Shown: in pieces, positions 39,452-47,365 of the stretch | How positions within the stretch are numbered: the first letter of the stretch is position 1 | How the letters are laid out: each line of letters opens with the position of its first letter | Assembly: GCA_044224905.1 (NCBI GenBank) | Contig: JBGAJN010000003.1 | Coordinates: 806,001-870,000 of the forward strand | Direction: 5' to 3' | DNA: 64,000 nucleotides | Origin: JBGAJN01 sp044224905 | Lineage (GTDB): Bacteria; Verrucomicrobiota; Verrucomicrobiia; Limisphaerales; JBGAJN01 | The notes under the pieces: model-generated | The model's input: only the letters and a program-made list of their open reading frames with translations | What the model was told of the DNA's origin: nothing | The model's database searches: none | Made by a program: the position numbers and the translations under genes

Positions 39452-41035
39452 GTGAATTCGCCCCAACCATCTCGCAGCGAATACGACGTCATCATTGTCG
39501 GCGCGGCACTATCCGGCGCTGGCGCCGCCATCCTTTTGCTGCAACAGAAACCAGATTTGCGCGTCCTGTTGATTGAAAAATCGGCAGCCTTCACGCGTCG
39601 TGTCGGCGAAGCCACGGTGGAGGTCAGTTCCTGGTATCTCAGTCGCGCTCTCGGCCTCACGCAACACCTCAACGAGTCGCACCTCGTTAAACAAGGGATG
39701 CGGTTCTGGTTCGCCAACGAACAAACGCAAACCCTGGCCGACTGCAGTGAAATTGGCGGCCGCTATCAAGTACGGCTCCCTGCCTACCAAGTAGATCGCG
39801 CAGTCTTGGATGAAGAGGTTCTGCGCCGCGCGCGAGACCTCGGGGCCGACGTTTGGCGCCCCGCCAATGTGCAGAGCATTCAACTCGTCGCGGGTGGCGA
39901 ACAAATCGTTACGGCGAGTGACGGCGTGAATACCTGCAAACTTACGGCCCGCTGGATTGTGGATGCCTCGGGCGTCGCAGCTATGTTAGCTCGCGAACAC
40001 GGATGGCGTCGCGCCAACGAGGATCATCCCACCACGGCCGTGTGGGCGCGTTGGCGCGGAGTTAAAGATTGGGATGGCCTCGAACTCGCGCGGAAGCATC
40101 CGGAGTGGGCAGCCGCCTGCCCCGGCGTACGCGGCACGGCGACAAATCATATCGTGGGCGACGGTTGGTGGAGTTGGTGGATTCCTCTTAAAGGCGGCGA
40201 CGTCAGCGTCGGAGTCGTATTCGATCAAAGACTGGTCAACTGGCCAACGCCAACACCGGAGGTGTCCACCGGGCAACGGCTCAAGGATTTTCTGCAACAG
40301 CATCCTGCAGCTCGAGAGCTGCTTACCAACGCACAATGGATCGAAGGCGACGTGCACTGGCGAAAGAACCTCCCGTATTACAGCACCACCCTCGCAGGAG
40401 ACGGCTTTGCGCTGGTGGGCGACGCCGCAGGGTTCATCGATCCGTTTTACAGCCCCGGAATGGATTGGATTGCTTTCACTTCTACGGCGACGACGGAATT
40501 GATCCTCGCGCAACAACGCGGTGAAGCCCTCGCGCCGCTGGTGGAGCGCCACAATCGCGATTTCACGCGAAGCTATCAACGCTGGTTCAATGCCGTGTAT
40601 CGCGACAAATACGAATACTTGGCCGAGTTCGATTTGATGCGCTTGGCGTTCGTGCTCGACCTCGGCTTGTATTATCTGGGAATTGTTTCGCAACCATTCA
40701 AGCGCGGCTTGCGCGCACTGAAAGAACCGGTGTTTAGCACTGGACCGTCAGTCCCCGTTTACCACGTCATGCGGACTTACAATCGCCGCTTCGCCAGTAT
40801 CGCCCGCGCACGAAGACAGCGGGGCGCGTTGCGACGGCAAAATCATGGGGAACGATTTCTCTTTGGCGGCTACACTCTGGAGCCCGGGAGCGCGCGCCCC
40901 GTACTGGGAGCACTACTCAAGTGGGGCTGGCTCGAAATCACAGAAGGCTGGCGGACGTGGTTTGCGAAGAATTCCCAATCGACTCCAGTCGAGAAACCGT
41001 TGCCTGCCGCCACGTCGATGGCCAAGGCAAGCTGA
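39452..41035 (+). CDS. Flavin-dependent halogenase-family oxidoreductase A
   Basis: 527 residues, GTG start. FAD-binding motif DVIIVGAALSGAGAAILLLQ; the second Gly-rich segment is FALVGDAAGFIDPFYSPGMDW. The halogenase-type WxWxIP motif is present in WWSWWIPL. A Lys at the position of the catalytic halogenase Lys appears in HLVKQGMRFWF. These features place it with the tryptophan/phenol halogenase-like flavoproteins rather than simple reductases. Xanthomonadin and some flexirubins are halogenated aryl polyenes, so ring halogenation is an attractive role; oxidation or desaturation is the alternative. It diverges from the ketosynthase operon through a 139-base gap. Confidence 0.8.
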   Translation: MNSPQPSRSEYDVIIVGAALSGAGAAILLLQQKPDLRVLLIEKSAAFTRRVGEATVEVSSWYLSRALGLTQHLNESHLVKQGMRFWFANEQTQTLADCSEIGGRYQVRLPAYQVDRAVLDEEVLRRARDLGADVWRPANVQSIQLVAGGEQIVTASDGVNTCKLTARWIVDASGVAAMLAREHGWRRANEDHPTTAVWARWRGVKDWDGLELARKHPEWAAACPGVRGTATNHIVGDGWWSWWIPLKGGDVSVGVVFDQRLVNWPTPTPEVSTGQRLKDFLQQHPAARELLTNAQWIEGDVHWRKNLPYYSTTLAGDGFALVGDAAGFIDPFYSPGMDWIAFTSTATTELILAQQRGEALAPLVERHNRDFTRSYQRWFNAVYRDKYEYLAEFDLMRLAFVLDLGLYYLGIVSQPFKRGLRALKEPVFSTGPSVPVYHVMRTYNRRFASIARARRQRGALRRQNHGERFLFGGYTLEPGSARPVLGALLKWGWLEITEGWRTWFAKNSQSTPVEKPLPAATSMAKAS

Positions 41036-41056
41036 GGATTTGTCGGTGACCGCGAC

Positions 41057-42121
41057 TCAGACAGTTACCGTTTCCGCCGGCGCGCAACTTTTATTTGCCC
41101 GATAATAATCGGCCAGCCCTTGCTGAGACGCTGACAATCCCTCCGCGCTGATTGCACCGAGAATCCGCTCCTCGTTCATGATAAAACGGTCGCGCTTGTA
41201 GAGAAGATAGTCACCGCGAACATCTGTAGGCGTGAGATTAATCGTAACGAGGTTGGCTCCAGTGCGCAGCCCACGTCGATAGCCCGCCCCAGGTTCGGCA
41301 ATGTTTAGCGCACTCACGGCCGGGATGACCCAATCAGGCCGCATCAAGCGCAGCGCTGCCATGCAATTCAACGTCAGTTCGATATCCGCCGAAGGCGCGT
41401 TTGCCAGCGGCGTTTCCTCACCAGGAATGAACGGGCTCACGCTGCAGCCATCGAGAGGCAGCTCACTCGCAACAGAAAAATTCTTCAGCAGCTCGCGATC
41501 CCCCTGTCCGGGCAGACCCGAAATGAAGCCCGAGCTAACGCGCCAACCTTGCTCTGACAGCATGCGGATGTGTGCGAGCCGCTCCGTCTGATTTCCCGGC
41601 GCGTGCATTTGTGCGTATTGCGCGGAATCGCCGATCTCAAACTTGATGATGTAGATCGACGCCCCGGCGTCCTGGAGTTCGCGATATTCCTCCGGTCGAA
41701 GAGTGCCCAAACAGACGCTCACCCCTAGCGGTGTTTCGCGGCGAATGGTTTTGATCAACGGCAGAACAATCTCTCGAACGGCAACAGGATCCTCACCGGC
41801 TTGGATGTTGATGTCAGTGATGCTCGCCGGACGCTGGTTCACCAGAAGCTCCGACAAGACTTCGAGACGGGCGCGAAAACGATCGAGGTTCCGATTGTCG
41901 CGACGCATGCCGCAGTAATCACAATTCTCCCGGCAAAAGTTGGAGACTTCCACGACCCCGCGCAGAAAAACCTGTCGCCCGAAACGCGAGATGGCCGTCT
42001 GGGACGCTTTTTCGTGCCACGCTTGTTGGACGGCACCCCGCGACCTCAACATGGCCGCATCCGGAAAAAATGAATCTAACTTCACTACCACGATAAAATC
42101 GCGAATACGCCCGTGGAGCAA
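41057..42121 (-). CDS. HydE/PylB-like radical SAM enzyme
   Basis: Up to 354 residues (TTG at 42121; internal ATG at 42052 leaves about 331). The segment FLRGVVEVSNFCRENCDYCG carries the radical SAM motif CxxxCxxC, and GMRRDNRNLDRFR matches the biotin synthase-like branch that includes HydE and PylB. Later parts VSSGFISGLPGQG and VSPFIPGEETPLANAP are also branch-typical. No [FeFe]-hydrogenase, HydF/HydG or pyrrolysine genes are visible. Positioned between the flavoenzyme and the glycosyltransferase, it may perform a radical step on the polyene or its starter unit. That is inference; the reaction is unknown. Confidence 0.85.
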   Translation of the reverse strand: MLHGRIRDFIVVVKLDSFFPDAAMLRSRGAVQQAWHEKASQTAISRFGRQVFLRGVVEVSNFCRENCDYCGMRRDNRNLDRFRARLEVLSELLVNQRPASITDINIQAGEDPVAVREIVLPLIKTIRRETPLGVSVCLGTLRPEEYRELQDAGASIYIIKFEIGDSAQYAQMHAPGNQTERLAHIRMLSEQGWRVSSGFISGLPGQGDRELLKNFSVASELPLDGCSVSPFIPGEETPLANAPSADIELTLNCMAALRLMRPDWVIPAVSALNIAEPGAGYRRGLRTGANLVTINLTPTDVRGDYLLYKRDRFIMNEERILGAISAEGLSASQQGLADYYRANKSCAPAETVTV

Positions 42122-42164
42122 ACCAAAACTTCGCGATTGACGGACTCACAGCCCCAGAAATCCG

Positions 42165-42929
42165 ATGGTAATTACCCACCATGACGCTTACGTTATTCCC
42201 GTGAATTGGTCTGCCAAATGTGCCGCGGTAATCCCTTGCTTGAACGAGGCGGAAGCCATTGCCGAGCTTGTTGCGGCCGTTCGACACTTTCTGCCGCACG
42301 TTTTGGTGGTCGACGACGGCTCGTCCGATGACACGGCAGCCCGCGCACGTGCCGCCGGAGCCGAAGTGATCCGCCACGAAACACCGCAAGGCAAAGGTGC
42401 TGCTCTCGTCAGTGGATGGAATCATGCAAGAGCTCAGGGTTTTCCGTGGGCTATTTGCCTCGATGGCGACGGTCAACACGCGCCCGCTGATATTGCGCAA
42501 TTTCTTTCCGCAGCAGATCGCAACGGAGCACCGCTCATCGTCGGTAATCGGATGGGTCACGCAGCGGCGATGCCGTGGTTGCGCCGAAACGTGAATCGTT
42601 GGATGAGTCGCCGCCTATCCGCGCTGACTGGTCGCGAGCTGCCGGATTCCCAGTGCGGTTTCCGAATGCTCCACCTCGAGACTTGGTCGCAGCTATCTAT
42701 CGAGACGCGTCATTTCGAGATCGAATCCGAACTTCTCGTGGCGTTTTCCATTGCTGCTTTGCCAATCGAATTCGTGCCGGTTCAAGTCATTTACGGCCGC
42801 GAACACAGCAAAATTCATCCGTGGCGCGATACAGTGCGCTGGTTCCGCTGGTGGCGCCGCACCCGTTCAAGCGTGGTTCGTGAACGTGAGACGATCCGCC
42901 CTGCGGCCGCTCTGCCGCTCGTGAGTTGA
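42165..42929 (+). CDS. Family 2 glycosyltransferase (dolichyl-phosphate mannosyltransferase-like)
   Basis: 254 residues; ATG at 42165, with a GTG at 42201 as an alternative start just before the conserved part. The GT-A fold begins at CAAVIPCLNEAEAIAELV, with VLVVDDGSSDDTAARA for nucleotide-sugar binding and a DXD-type motif in ICLDGDGQHAPADI. MSRRLSALTGRELPDSQCGFRML is the acceptor region of this subgroup. No membrane segment is evident. GT2 enzymes occur in aryl polyene and flexirubin clusters and probably attach a sugar. The last 63 bases overlap the end of the convergent methyltransferase gene. Confidence 0.88.
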   Translation: MVITHHDAYVIPVNWSAKCAAVIPCLNEAEAIAELVAAVRHFLPHVLVVDDGSSDDTAARARAAGAEVIRHETPQGKGAALVSGWNHARAQGFPWAICLDGDGQHAPADIAQFLSAADRNGAPLIVGNRMGHAAAMPWLRRNVNRWMSRRLSALTGRELPDSQCGFRMLHLETWSQLSIETRHFEIESELLVAFSIAALPIEFVPVQVIYGREHSKIHPWRDTVRWFRWWRRTRSSVVRERETIRPAAALPLVS

Positions 42930-43625
42930 AGCGGAGGCGCCGAGCTTGCGCGCCATCAAAAAAAGGCGCGAGCCAAAATCAAGCCGCACCCGCGCACCGA
43001 CCATCCCTGCCCTTTCCGCGAATTGCTGAAACTCCCCAACGCGCCAACCGCGGGCCACGGACAACAATCCATCCGCGCGAAACACCGGCGGCACACGCAT
43101 CAACACGAGCAGCAGCCACAAGATCGAGTAAAGTCCGACGTTGCGGTGAACGTCGTGAATGAAAACCGCATCGCGCGAGACCCGCCACGCTTCCGCGAAG
43201 TGCCGGGTGACTTCACTTTCGTCGGCCAAGTGATGAGTCATCTGCGTCCCGACAACCACATCGAAACTCTCGTCGCTAAAAGGCAGTGCCACGACGGACG
43301 CAGCCACGTTGCATCCCTTGGGATTGAGTTGCAGCGCATGGAAATTCAAATCGAGGTTCGTGAAGCTCCACTCCCAGCCGCGACGCGCTGCCCAGACGGT
43401 CAACTCGTCGGCAAGTTGCCCGTTGCCCGCGCCCAAATCGAGGAACGAGAGTCGCCGACAACGCTCCTCGCCGAGCCAGCCGGGCAAAAGGCGGCGGAAG
43501 GGTTCGCCGTTGTGCAGGATGCGATTCACTCGATTGAGCAATCGGTAACCTTCAGCCACCTCCGCAAGCCCGCGATCCGGCAGATCAAAATATTCTGCTT
43601 GCGTGCTGCGCTGGCTCAAAAACAT
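42867..43625 (-). CDS. SAM-dependent methyltransferase (class I)
   Basis: 252 residues. SAM-binding motif I is LSFLDLGAGNGQLADEL; the acidic end of motif II is in FTNLDLNFHALQL; DESFDVVVGTQMTHHLADES gives the post-I region with the methyltransferase-11 pattern. No membrane segment in the N-terminal part; the C-terminal third is hydrophobic (GLYSILWLLLVLMRV). It probably O- or C-methylates the pigment ring, as in other aryl polyene clusters. Its start is only 15 bases from the divergent small membrane protein gene, so promoters must lie within coding DNA. Confidence 0.86.
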   Translation of the reverse strand: MFLSQRSTQAEYFDLPDRGLAEVAEGYRLLNRVNRILHNGEPFRRLLPGWLGEERCRRLSFLDLGAGNGQLADELTVWAARRGWEWSFTNLDLNFHALQLNPKGCNVAASVVALPFSDESFDVVVGTQMTHHLADESEVTRHFAEAWRVSRDAVFIHDVHRNVGLYSILWLLLVLMRVPPVFRADGLLSVARGWRVGEFQQFAERAGMVGARVRLDFGSRLFLMARKLGASASTHERQSGRRADRLTFTNHA

Positions 43626-43640
43626 GCTGCGGTCTTTAAC

Positions 43641-44006
43641 ATGATCGAAACTCCCCGAAAAGCCTCATCGTCCCAGCCCCTCGCACGTCGATGGCTGATG
43701 AAGCTCCTTCCACTCGCGGTCGTCGCGATGGTTTTCGGCTTCGTCATGCCGCGCGTCGTTCGCGCGAGCTTCGCTCCCGGCGCTCCCGCCGGTTTCGGAC
43801 GCGGCGTGGCGCACGGAGCTCTGATGCCATTGGCAATGCCGCAACTCCTCTTCGGAAAAGATGTCACGATCTACGCGTCAGACAATTCCGGCCGCACCTA
43901 CAAGCTCGGCTATACGGTCGGCGTGAATGCCTGCGGCGCGCTATTTTTCGGCGTGGCCTACTGGCGCTGGAACCGCTGGCGGCGGCCGACAAGCGCGAAT
44001 TCGTGA
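43641..44006 (+). CDS. Small membrane protein of unknown function
   Basis: 121 residues from the ATG at 43641 (another ATG at 43698 begins MKLLPLAVVAMVFGF). One hydrophobic segment near the N-terminus (about 20-36) and one near the C-terminus (CGALFFGVAYW), with an Ala/Gly-rich part between. No family was recognised. It lies within the pigment cluster and is divergent from the methyltransferase; a role as an anchor or accessory of the assembly complex is only a guess. Confidence 0.6.
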   Translation: MIETPRKASSSQPLARRWLMKLLPLAVVAMVFGFVMPRVVRASFAPGAPAGFGRGVAHGALMPLAMPQLLFGKDVTIYASDNSGRTYKLGYTVGVNACGALFFGVAYWRWNRWRRPTSANS

Positions 44007-44021
44007 AGGCGCCCGACGGCT

Positions 44022-44867
44022 TCAATACAACCAACTGTGGTAAATCTGATAGACGTCCACCCGACCGCCGATGAAGTAGTCGTTCGCCGGAAACTCAAAC
44101 GTCCTGCTCGCGCGATCAAACGTAAGCGTTCCCGGTTTCTCCGGCTTGTTGGGATCGTAAATGGAGAATTCGATTGAGCGATCCGTTCGGCGTGACGCAA
44201 AAACCACAACCGCGTGATTTATCGTGAGTTGAGGAAACCGCACGAGGTGGATGACCGCGGAATGATTTGCGGCGATTAATTCCTCCAACGACTCCGCAAC
44301 TTCCGCCTGCCCCGAACGCGTGAACGGCCACACGACCCGCCAATGGCCACGTTGAAAATAACTTTGCCACGCCCCGCCGCACTCCGCCTTGAGCAGCGCC
44401 GGGTGCTCGGCGCTAAAACTTCGGAGATCGGCGTAACCAGGGAACACGATCTTTTCCGTCTCAGGACTATCGTGTCGCAAGCTTCGCCCCCGAACCCGAC
44501 GAATCAATTCCCGATAAGTCGCTTCGTCTGTCTTAGGCAGCAACTGGTCGAACCTCGCGTGTTGAAAGAACTGCTGCACCGAACGCGCCACCACGAAGCA
44601 ATGATGCGTGTAGTCCGACGGAGGCTCGTGGCGTTTGTGCGACCATTTGCCGTCCGTGTCGAAGTAATAGTCCCAGACAAGTTCATTGGCGAAAGCGAAC
44701 GTGTCGTGTTGAAACTCGAACGGCCGGGGATTCTTCGTCAGCGGCCGCGACGTGGCGCACCCAGCAACCAACCATGCGACCAAAAGAAGAGTCGACCAAA
44801 CGGAGGCATTGCCTCGTCCTTTCGAAGCAGCACGTCCCGGCATTTGAAATCGCCAACGCATTCGCAT
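44022..44867 (-). CDS. Lipoprotein with a possible papain/C39-like fold
   Basis: About 281 residues with a lipobox (WLVAGC) after an N-terminal hydrophobic stretch, so probably anchored in a membrane. Candidate catalytic residues are Cys in YTHHCFVVARSVQQFF, His in LTINHAVVVFASRR and Asp in SIYDPNKPEKPG; the order Cys-His-Asp/Asn fits C39-like or BtrH-like enzymes. This is a weak, pattern-based reading. Convergent with the small membrane protein gene and divergent from the ligase gene (47 bases between starts). Function unknown; it could process or release acyl cargo. Confidence 0.6.
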   Translation of the reverse strand: MRMRWRFQMPGRAASKGRGNASVWSTLLLVAWLVAGCATSRPLTKNPRPFEFQHDTFAFANELVWDYYFDTDGKWSHKRHEPPSDYTHHCFVVARSVQQFFQHARFDQLLPKTDEATYRELIRRVRGRSLRHDSPETEKIVFPGYADLRSFSAEHPALLKAECGGAWQSYFQRGHWRVVWPFTRSGQAEVAESLEELIAANHSAVIHLVRFPQLTINHAVVVFASRRTDRSIEFSIYDPNKPEKPGTLTFDRASRTFEFPANDYFIGGRVDVYQIYHSWLY

Positions 44868-44914
44868 CACAACATTCTTGCCCGTGACGCTATCGGCGCG
44901 TTACCAAACTGACA

Positions 44915-46174
44915 ATGCTTTACGACCGCTGGCAGGCCATCGCACAAACTCACGGTTCCGAAGTCGCTCTGCGCGATTTCGGAACCGCACAGAGTTGGAC
45001 ATTCGCGCAGCTTGCGAGCGACGCTGAATCGTCCGCCAAGTCCCCCGACCCGATCGCGTTTCCTCAAGGCATCTCCGCGGCATTCGTTCTCACCGTGCTG
45101 CGCGCGTGGCGCCAGAGACAAACGGTTTGCCCGCTCGAACTCGGCCAAACGGCACCCGTGTTCACCCCGCTTCCACTCGGCTCGGTTCATCTGAAAACCA
45201 CCAGCGCCACCACGGGCGCTGCGCGAGCCATTGTCTTCACGGCGGAACAGCTCGCTGCCGATGCGCGCAACATCGTCGCCACAATGGGGCTTCGACCAGA
45301 TTGGCCGAACCTGGGCGTGATTTCCCTCGCACACTCTTACGGGTTCTCGAATCTCATCCTCCCTCTGCTGCTTCACGGAATTCCGCTGACGATCGTTCCG
45401 TCGCCGTTACCCGAAGCGATTCGTCGCGCCGCGTCGCAGGAACAATTCGTCACGATCGCCGCCGTTCCAGCGCTGTGGCGTGCGTGGCACGAAGCTGGCG
45501 CGATTCCAAGCAACGTGAAACTTGCTATCTCCGCCGGGGCACCCTTGCCGCTCGCTTTGGAGGCGTCCGTATTCGAGAAGTGCCAAGTGAAGATTCACAA
45601 TTTCTACGGCGCCAGCGAGTGCGGCGGCATTGCCTACGATCGAACTAATTCTCCGCGAACCGACGCCTCATGCGTCGGTTCGGCGATGGAGAACGTGCAA
45701 TTGTCCGTCACCAACTCCGGCTGTCTGGAAGTGCGCGGCGGCGCGGTTGGGGAAACCTACTGGCCTACACCGGACGATAGTCTGACCAGCAGACGTTTCC
45801 AAACGAGTGATCTTGCGGAAATCCAGTCCGGCCAGATTCACCTCCGCGGAAGGGCCAGCGATCAGATCAACATCGCCGGCCGAAAACTTTCGCCCGAGGT
45901 CATCGAGAGAGCGCTCCTCATGCATCCCGCGGTGCGTGAGTGTCTCGTCTTCGGCGTGCCAAGCGATGATGCCGCCCGTTCCGAAAGCATCGTCGCGTGC
46001 GTCGCGTCGCCGGAACGGCTCACACCGGAAAGGTTGAAGGATTTTGCGCTCGCCCATCTGCCAGGTTGGCAAGTGCCGCGCGACTGGGTGATCGTAGATT
46101 CACTTCCAGTCAACGAACGCGGAAAGCTTTCACGGGTGGAATGGCGAAAGAAGTTTCTCGCCAGCGCTCGTTAA
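44915..46174 (+). CDS. Short AMP-forming acyl/aryl ligase (adenylation domain)
   Basis: 419 residues, shorter than usual acyl-CoA synthetases (500-550). The core motifs are present: phosphate loop TSATTGAARAIVFT, GVISLAHSYGFSN, NFYGASECGGIAYD, and the hinge and end region DQINIAGRKLSPEVIERAL, HPAVRECLVFGVP and ERGKLSRVEW with the late catalytic Lys. It likely adenylates an aromatic or fatty acid and loads it on ACP, matching the starter ligases of aryl polyene clusters. It stands alone on the plus strand, convergent with the dehydratase gene, 7 bases apart. Confidence 0.87.
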   Translation: MLYDRWQAIAQTHGSEVALRDFGTAQSWTFAQLASDAESSAKSPDPIAFPQGISAAFVLTVLRAWRQRQTVCPLELGQTAPVFTPLPLGSVHLKTTSATTGAARAIVFTAEQLAADARNIVATMGLRPDWPNLGVISLAHSYGFSNLILPLLLHGIPLTIVPSPLPEAIRRAASQEQFVTIAAVPALWRAWHEAGAIPSNVKLAISAGAPLPLALEASVFEKCQVKIHNFYGASECGGIAYDRTNSPRTDASCVGSAMENVQLSVTNSGCLEVRGGAVGETYWPTPDDSLTSRRFQTSDLAEIQSGQIHLRGRASDQINIAGRKLSPEVIERALLMHPAVRECLVFGVPSDDAARSESIVACVASPERLTPERLKDFALAHLPGWQVPRDWVIVDSLPVNERGKLSRVEWRKKFLASAR

Positions 46175-46181
46175 AGCCGAA

Positions 46182-46610
46182 TCAGCTTCCACTCAGCGTC
46201 AACTGCGCCTCAAGTACGACTTGATCGCCGACCCGCGCGGTTGCTTGGGCTTGGATCAAGTTTCCAAGACGGCCCATCACCCGAGCATCGAAGCGAACCA
46301 CTTCGCCGGGGCGGGCTGAGCCGAGTATTTTTACCCCACGCAGCGCCGTCAGTTTCAATCCGGATAACGGCGGAATGTTCGGATCGCTTTGTCCGACCAC
46401 ACCCGAGAGCTGTGCCGCTGCTTCAACGAGCAACACGCCAGGCATTAATGGATCGCCGGGAAAGTGACCGCGCAGAAAGGCCTCGTCCCCACGCACCGTG
46501 TATTCGCCCGAACCAGAAACTCCCGGCTCCAGCGCGACCAGTTTGTCGATAAATCGAAACTCGGGGCCGTGAGGCAGCGCTCGCAGAGCGTTGGTCAACG
46601 CGTCGCTCAT
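46182..46610 (-). CDS. 3-hydroxyacyl-ACP dehydratase (hotdog, FabZ-like)
   Basis: 142 residues. The FabZ/FabA hotdog signature RGHFPGDPLMPGVLLVEAAAQ has both catalytic residues (His in GHFPG, Glu in VEAAA). The N-terminal part FRFIDKLVALEPG is also typical. It removes water from 3-hydroxyacyl-ACP to give the double bonds of a polyene. Its ATG overlaps the stop of the LolA-like gene by 4 bases; it is the last gene of the five-gene export operon. Confidence 0.9.
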   Translation of the reverse strand: MSDALTNALRALPHGPEFRFIDKLVALEPGVSGSGEYTVRGDEAFLRGHFPGDPLMPGVLLVEAAAQLSGVVGQSDPNIPPLSGLKLTALRGVKILGSARPGEVVRFDARVMGRLGNLIQAQATARVGDQVVLEAQLTLSGS

Positions 46611-47365
46611 TTGCCAGCGCCGCGCAGGGGTTCTACAACTTTAATATCAGCCGCCATCGGCGGATAAAACGTCGTGGCTTCAATCTTCGGATTCCACACC
46701 GCATTGGTGAATTCATTTCGCATCGTCGAGCCATCGGCGAACTTCAGTTCGGTCGCTCGCAGCGAGGCATCCTTCAAGCCAAATGTAATCTTGATCTCTG
46801 GCATCATTCGCCGGGCCGCCGCGGACTTCGGCTGCAACGCGACCTCGCCCGTGTCGCCCGAATTGGTGACGGACACAATTTTGAAGCGTGCCTCAAGGTC
46901 GGCTTGATTGCGCGGGAAGCCAGCTTCGAGCAACGTCAGCGCATCGCGCCACGGGCCCGCCGTGTTGCCGTCGAGCGGGTAACGCTCCGCCCTTTTGAGC
47001 CGCGGATAAATCACCAGCATCTCGGCCGGCTGCCGCACCGCGATGGTTTGCGCGGGCTCGCCAAGTTCCCAGCGAAACAAATTCGGCTCCATGAACCACA
47101 CGCGACCGCGCGCGGTAAGCGGTTGCGAAAGCGCCTTCAAAGTCCGCGTTTGCACCACATCAGCGGACCACGAATGAAGATTGGTCTGTGACGAAAGCCA
47201 GTTGCTGAGCAGTTGGTTTACTTCGGCAGCGCTAGCGGCAAATGGCCCGCTAAACGCAACAACCATCGCCAAAAGAACGAACCGCTTTCGCGTCCATTCG
47301 CGTGCTTTGCGGGCAAACAACTCTCTCACGGCTTGCGCGACCAGATTGATACGAAGTGAAACCAT
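46607..47365 (-). CDS. LolA-like outer-membrane lipoprotein carrier protein
   Basis: 252 residues with a late signal peptide (RKRFVLLAMVVAFSGPFAASAA, about 25-46). The mature region has the LolA-like beta-strands LHSWSADVVQTRTLKALSQP, ARGRVWFMEPNLFRWEL and MLVIYPRLKRAERYPL. LolA-like proteins are a constant part of aryl polyene and flexirubin clusters and probably carry the lipid-like pigment across the periplasm. The gene overlaps the MMPL-acyltransferase gene by 40 bases and the dehydratase by 4. Confidence 0.87.
   Translation of the reverse strand: MVSLRINLVAQAVRELFARKAREWTRKRFVLLAMVVAFSGPFAASAAEVNQLLSNWLSSQTNLHSWSADVVQTRTLKALSQPLTARGRVWFMEPNLFRWELGEPAQTIAVRQPAEMLVIYPRLKRAERYPLDGNTAGPWRDALTLLEAGFPRNQADLEARFKIVSVTNSGDTGEVALQPKSAAARRMMPEIKITFGLKDASLRATELKFADGSTMRNEFTNAVWNPKIEATTFYPPMAADIKVVEPLRGAGK

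Noticed and set aside
43023..43640. Plus-strand open frame antisense to the methyltransferase
   Set aside because: It is the opposite-strand shadow of a clearly recognisable methyltransferase and shows no domain.
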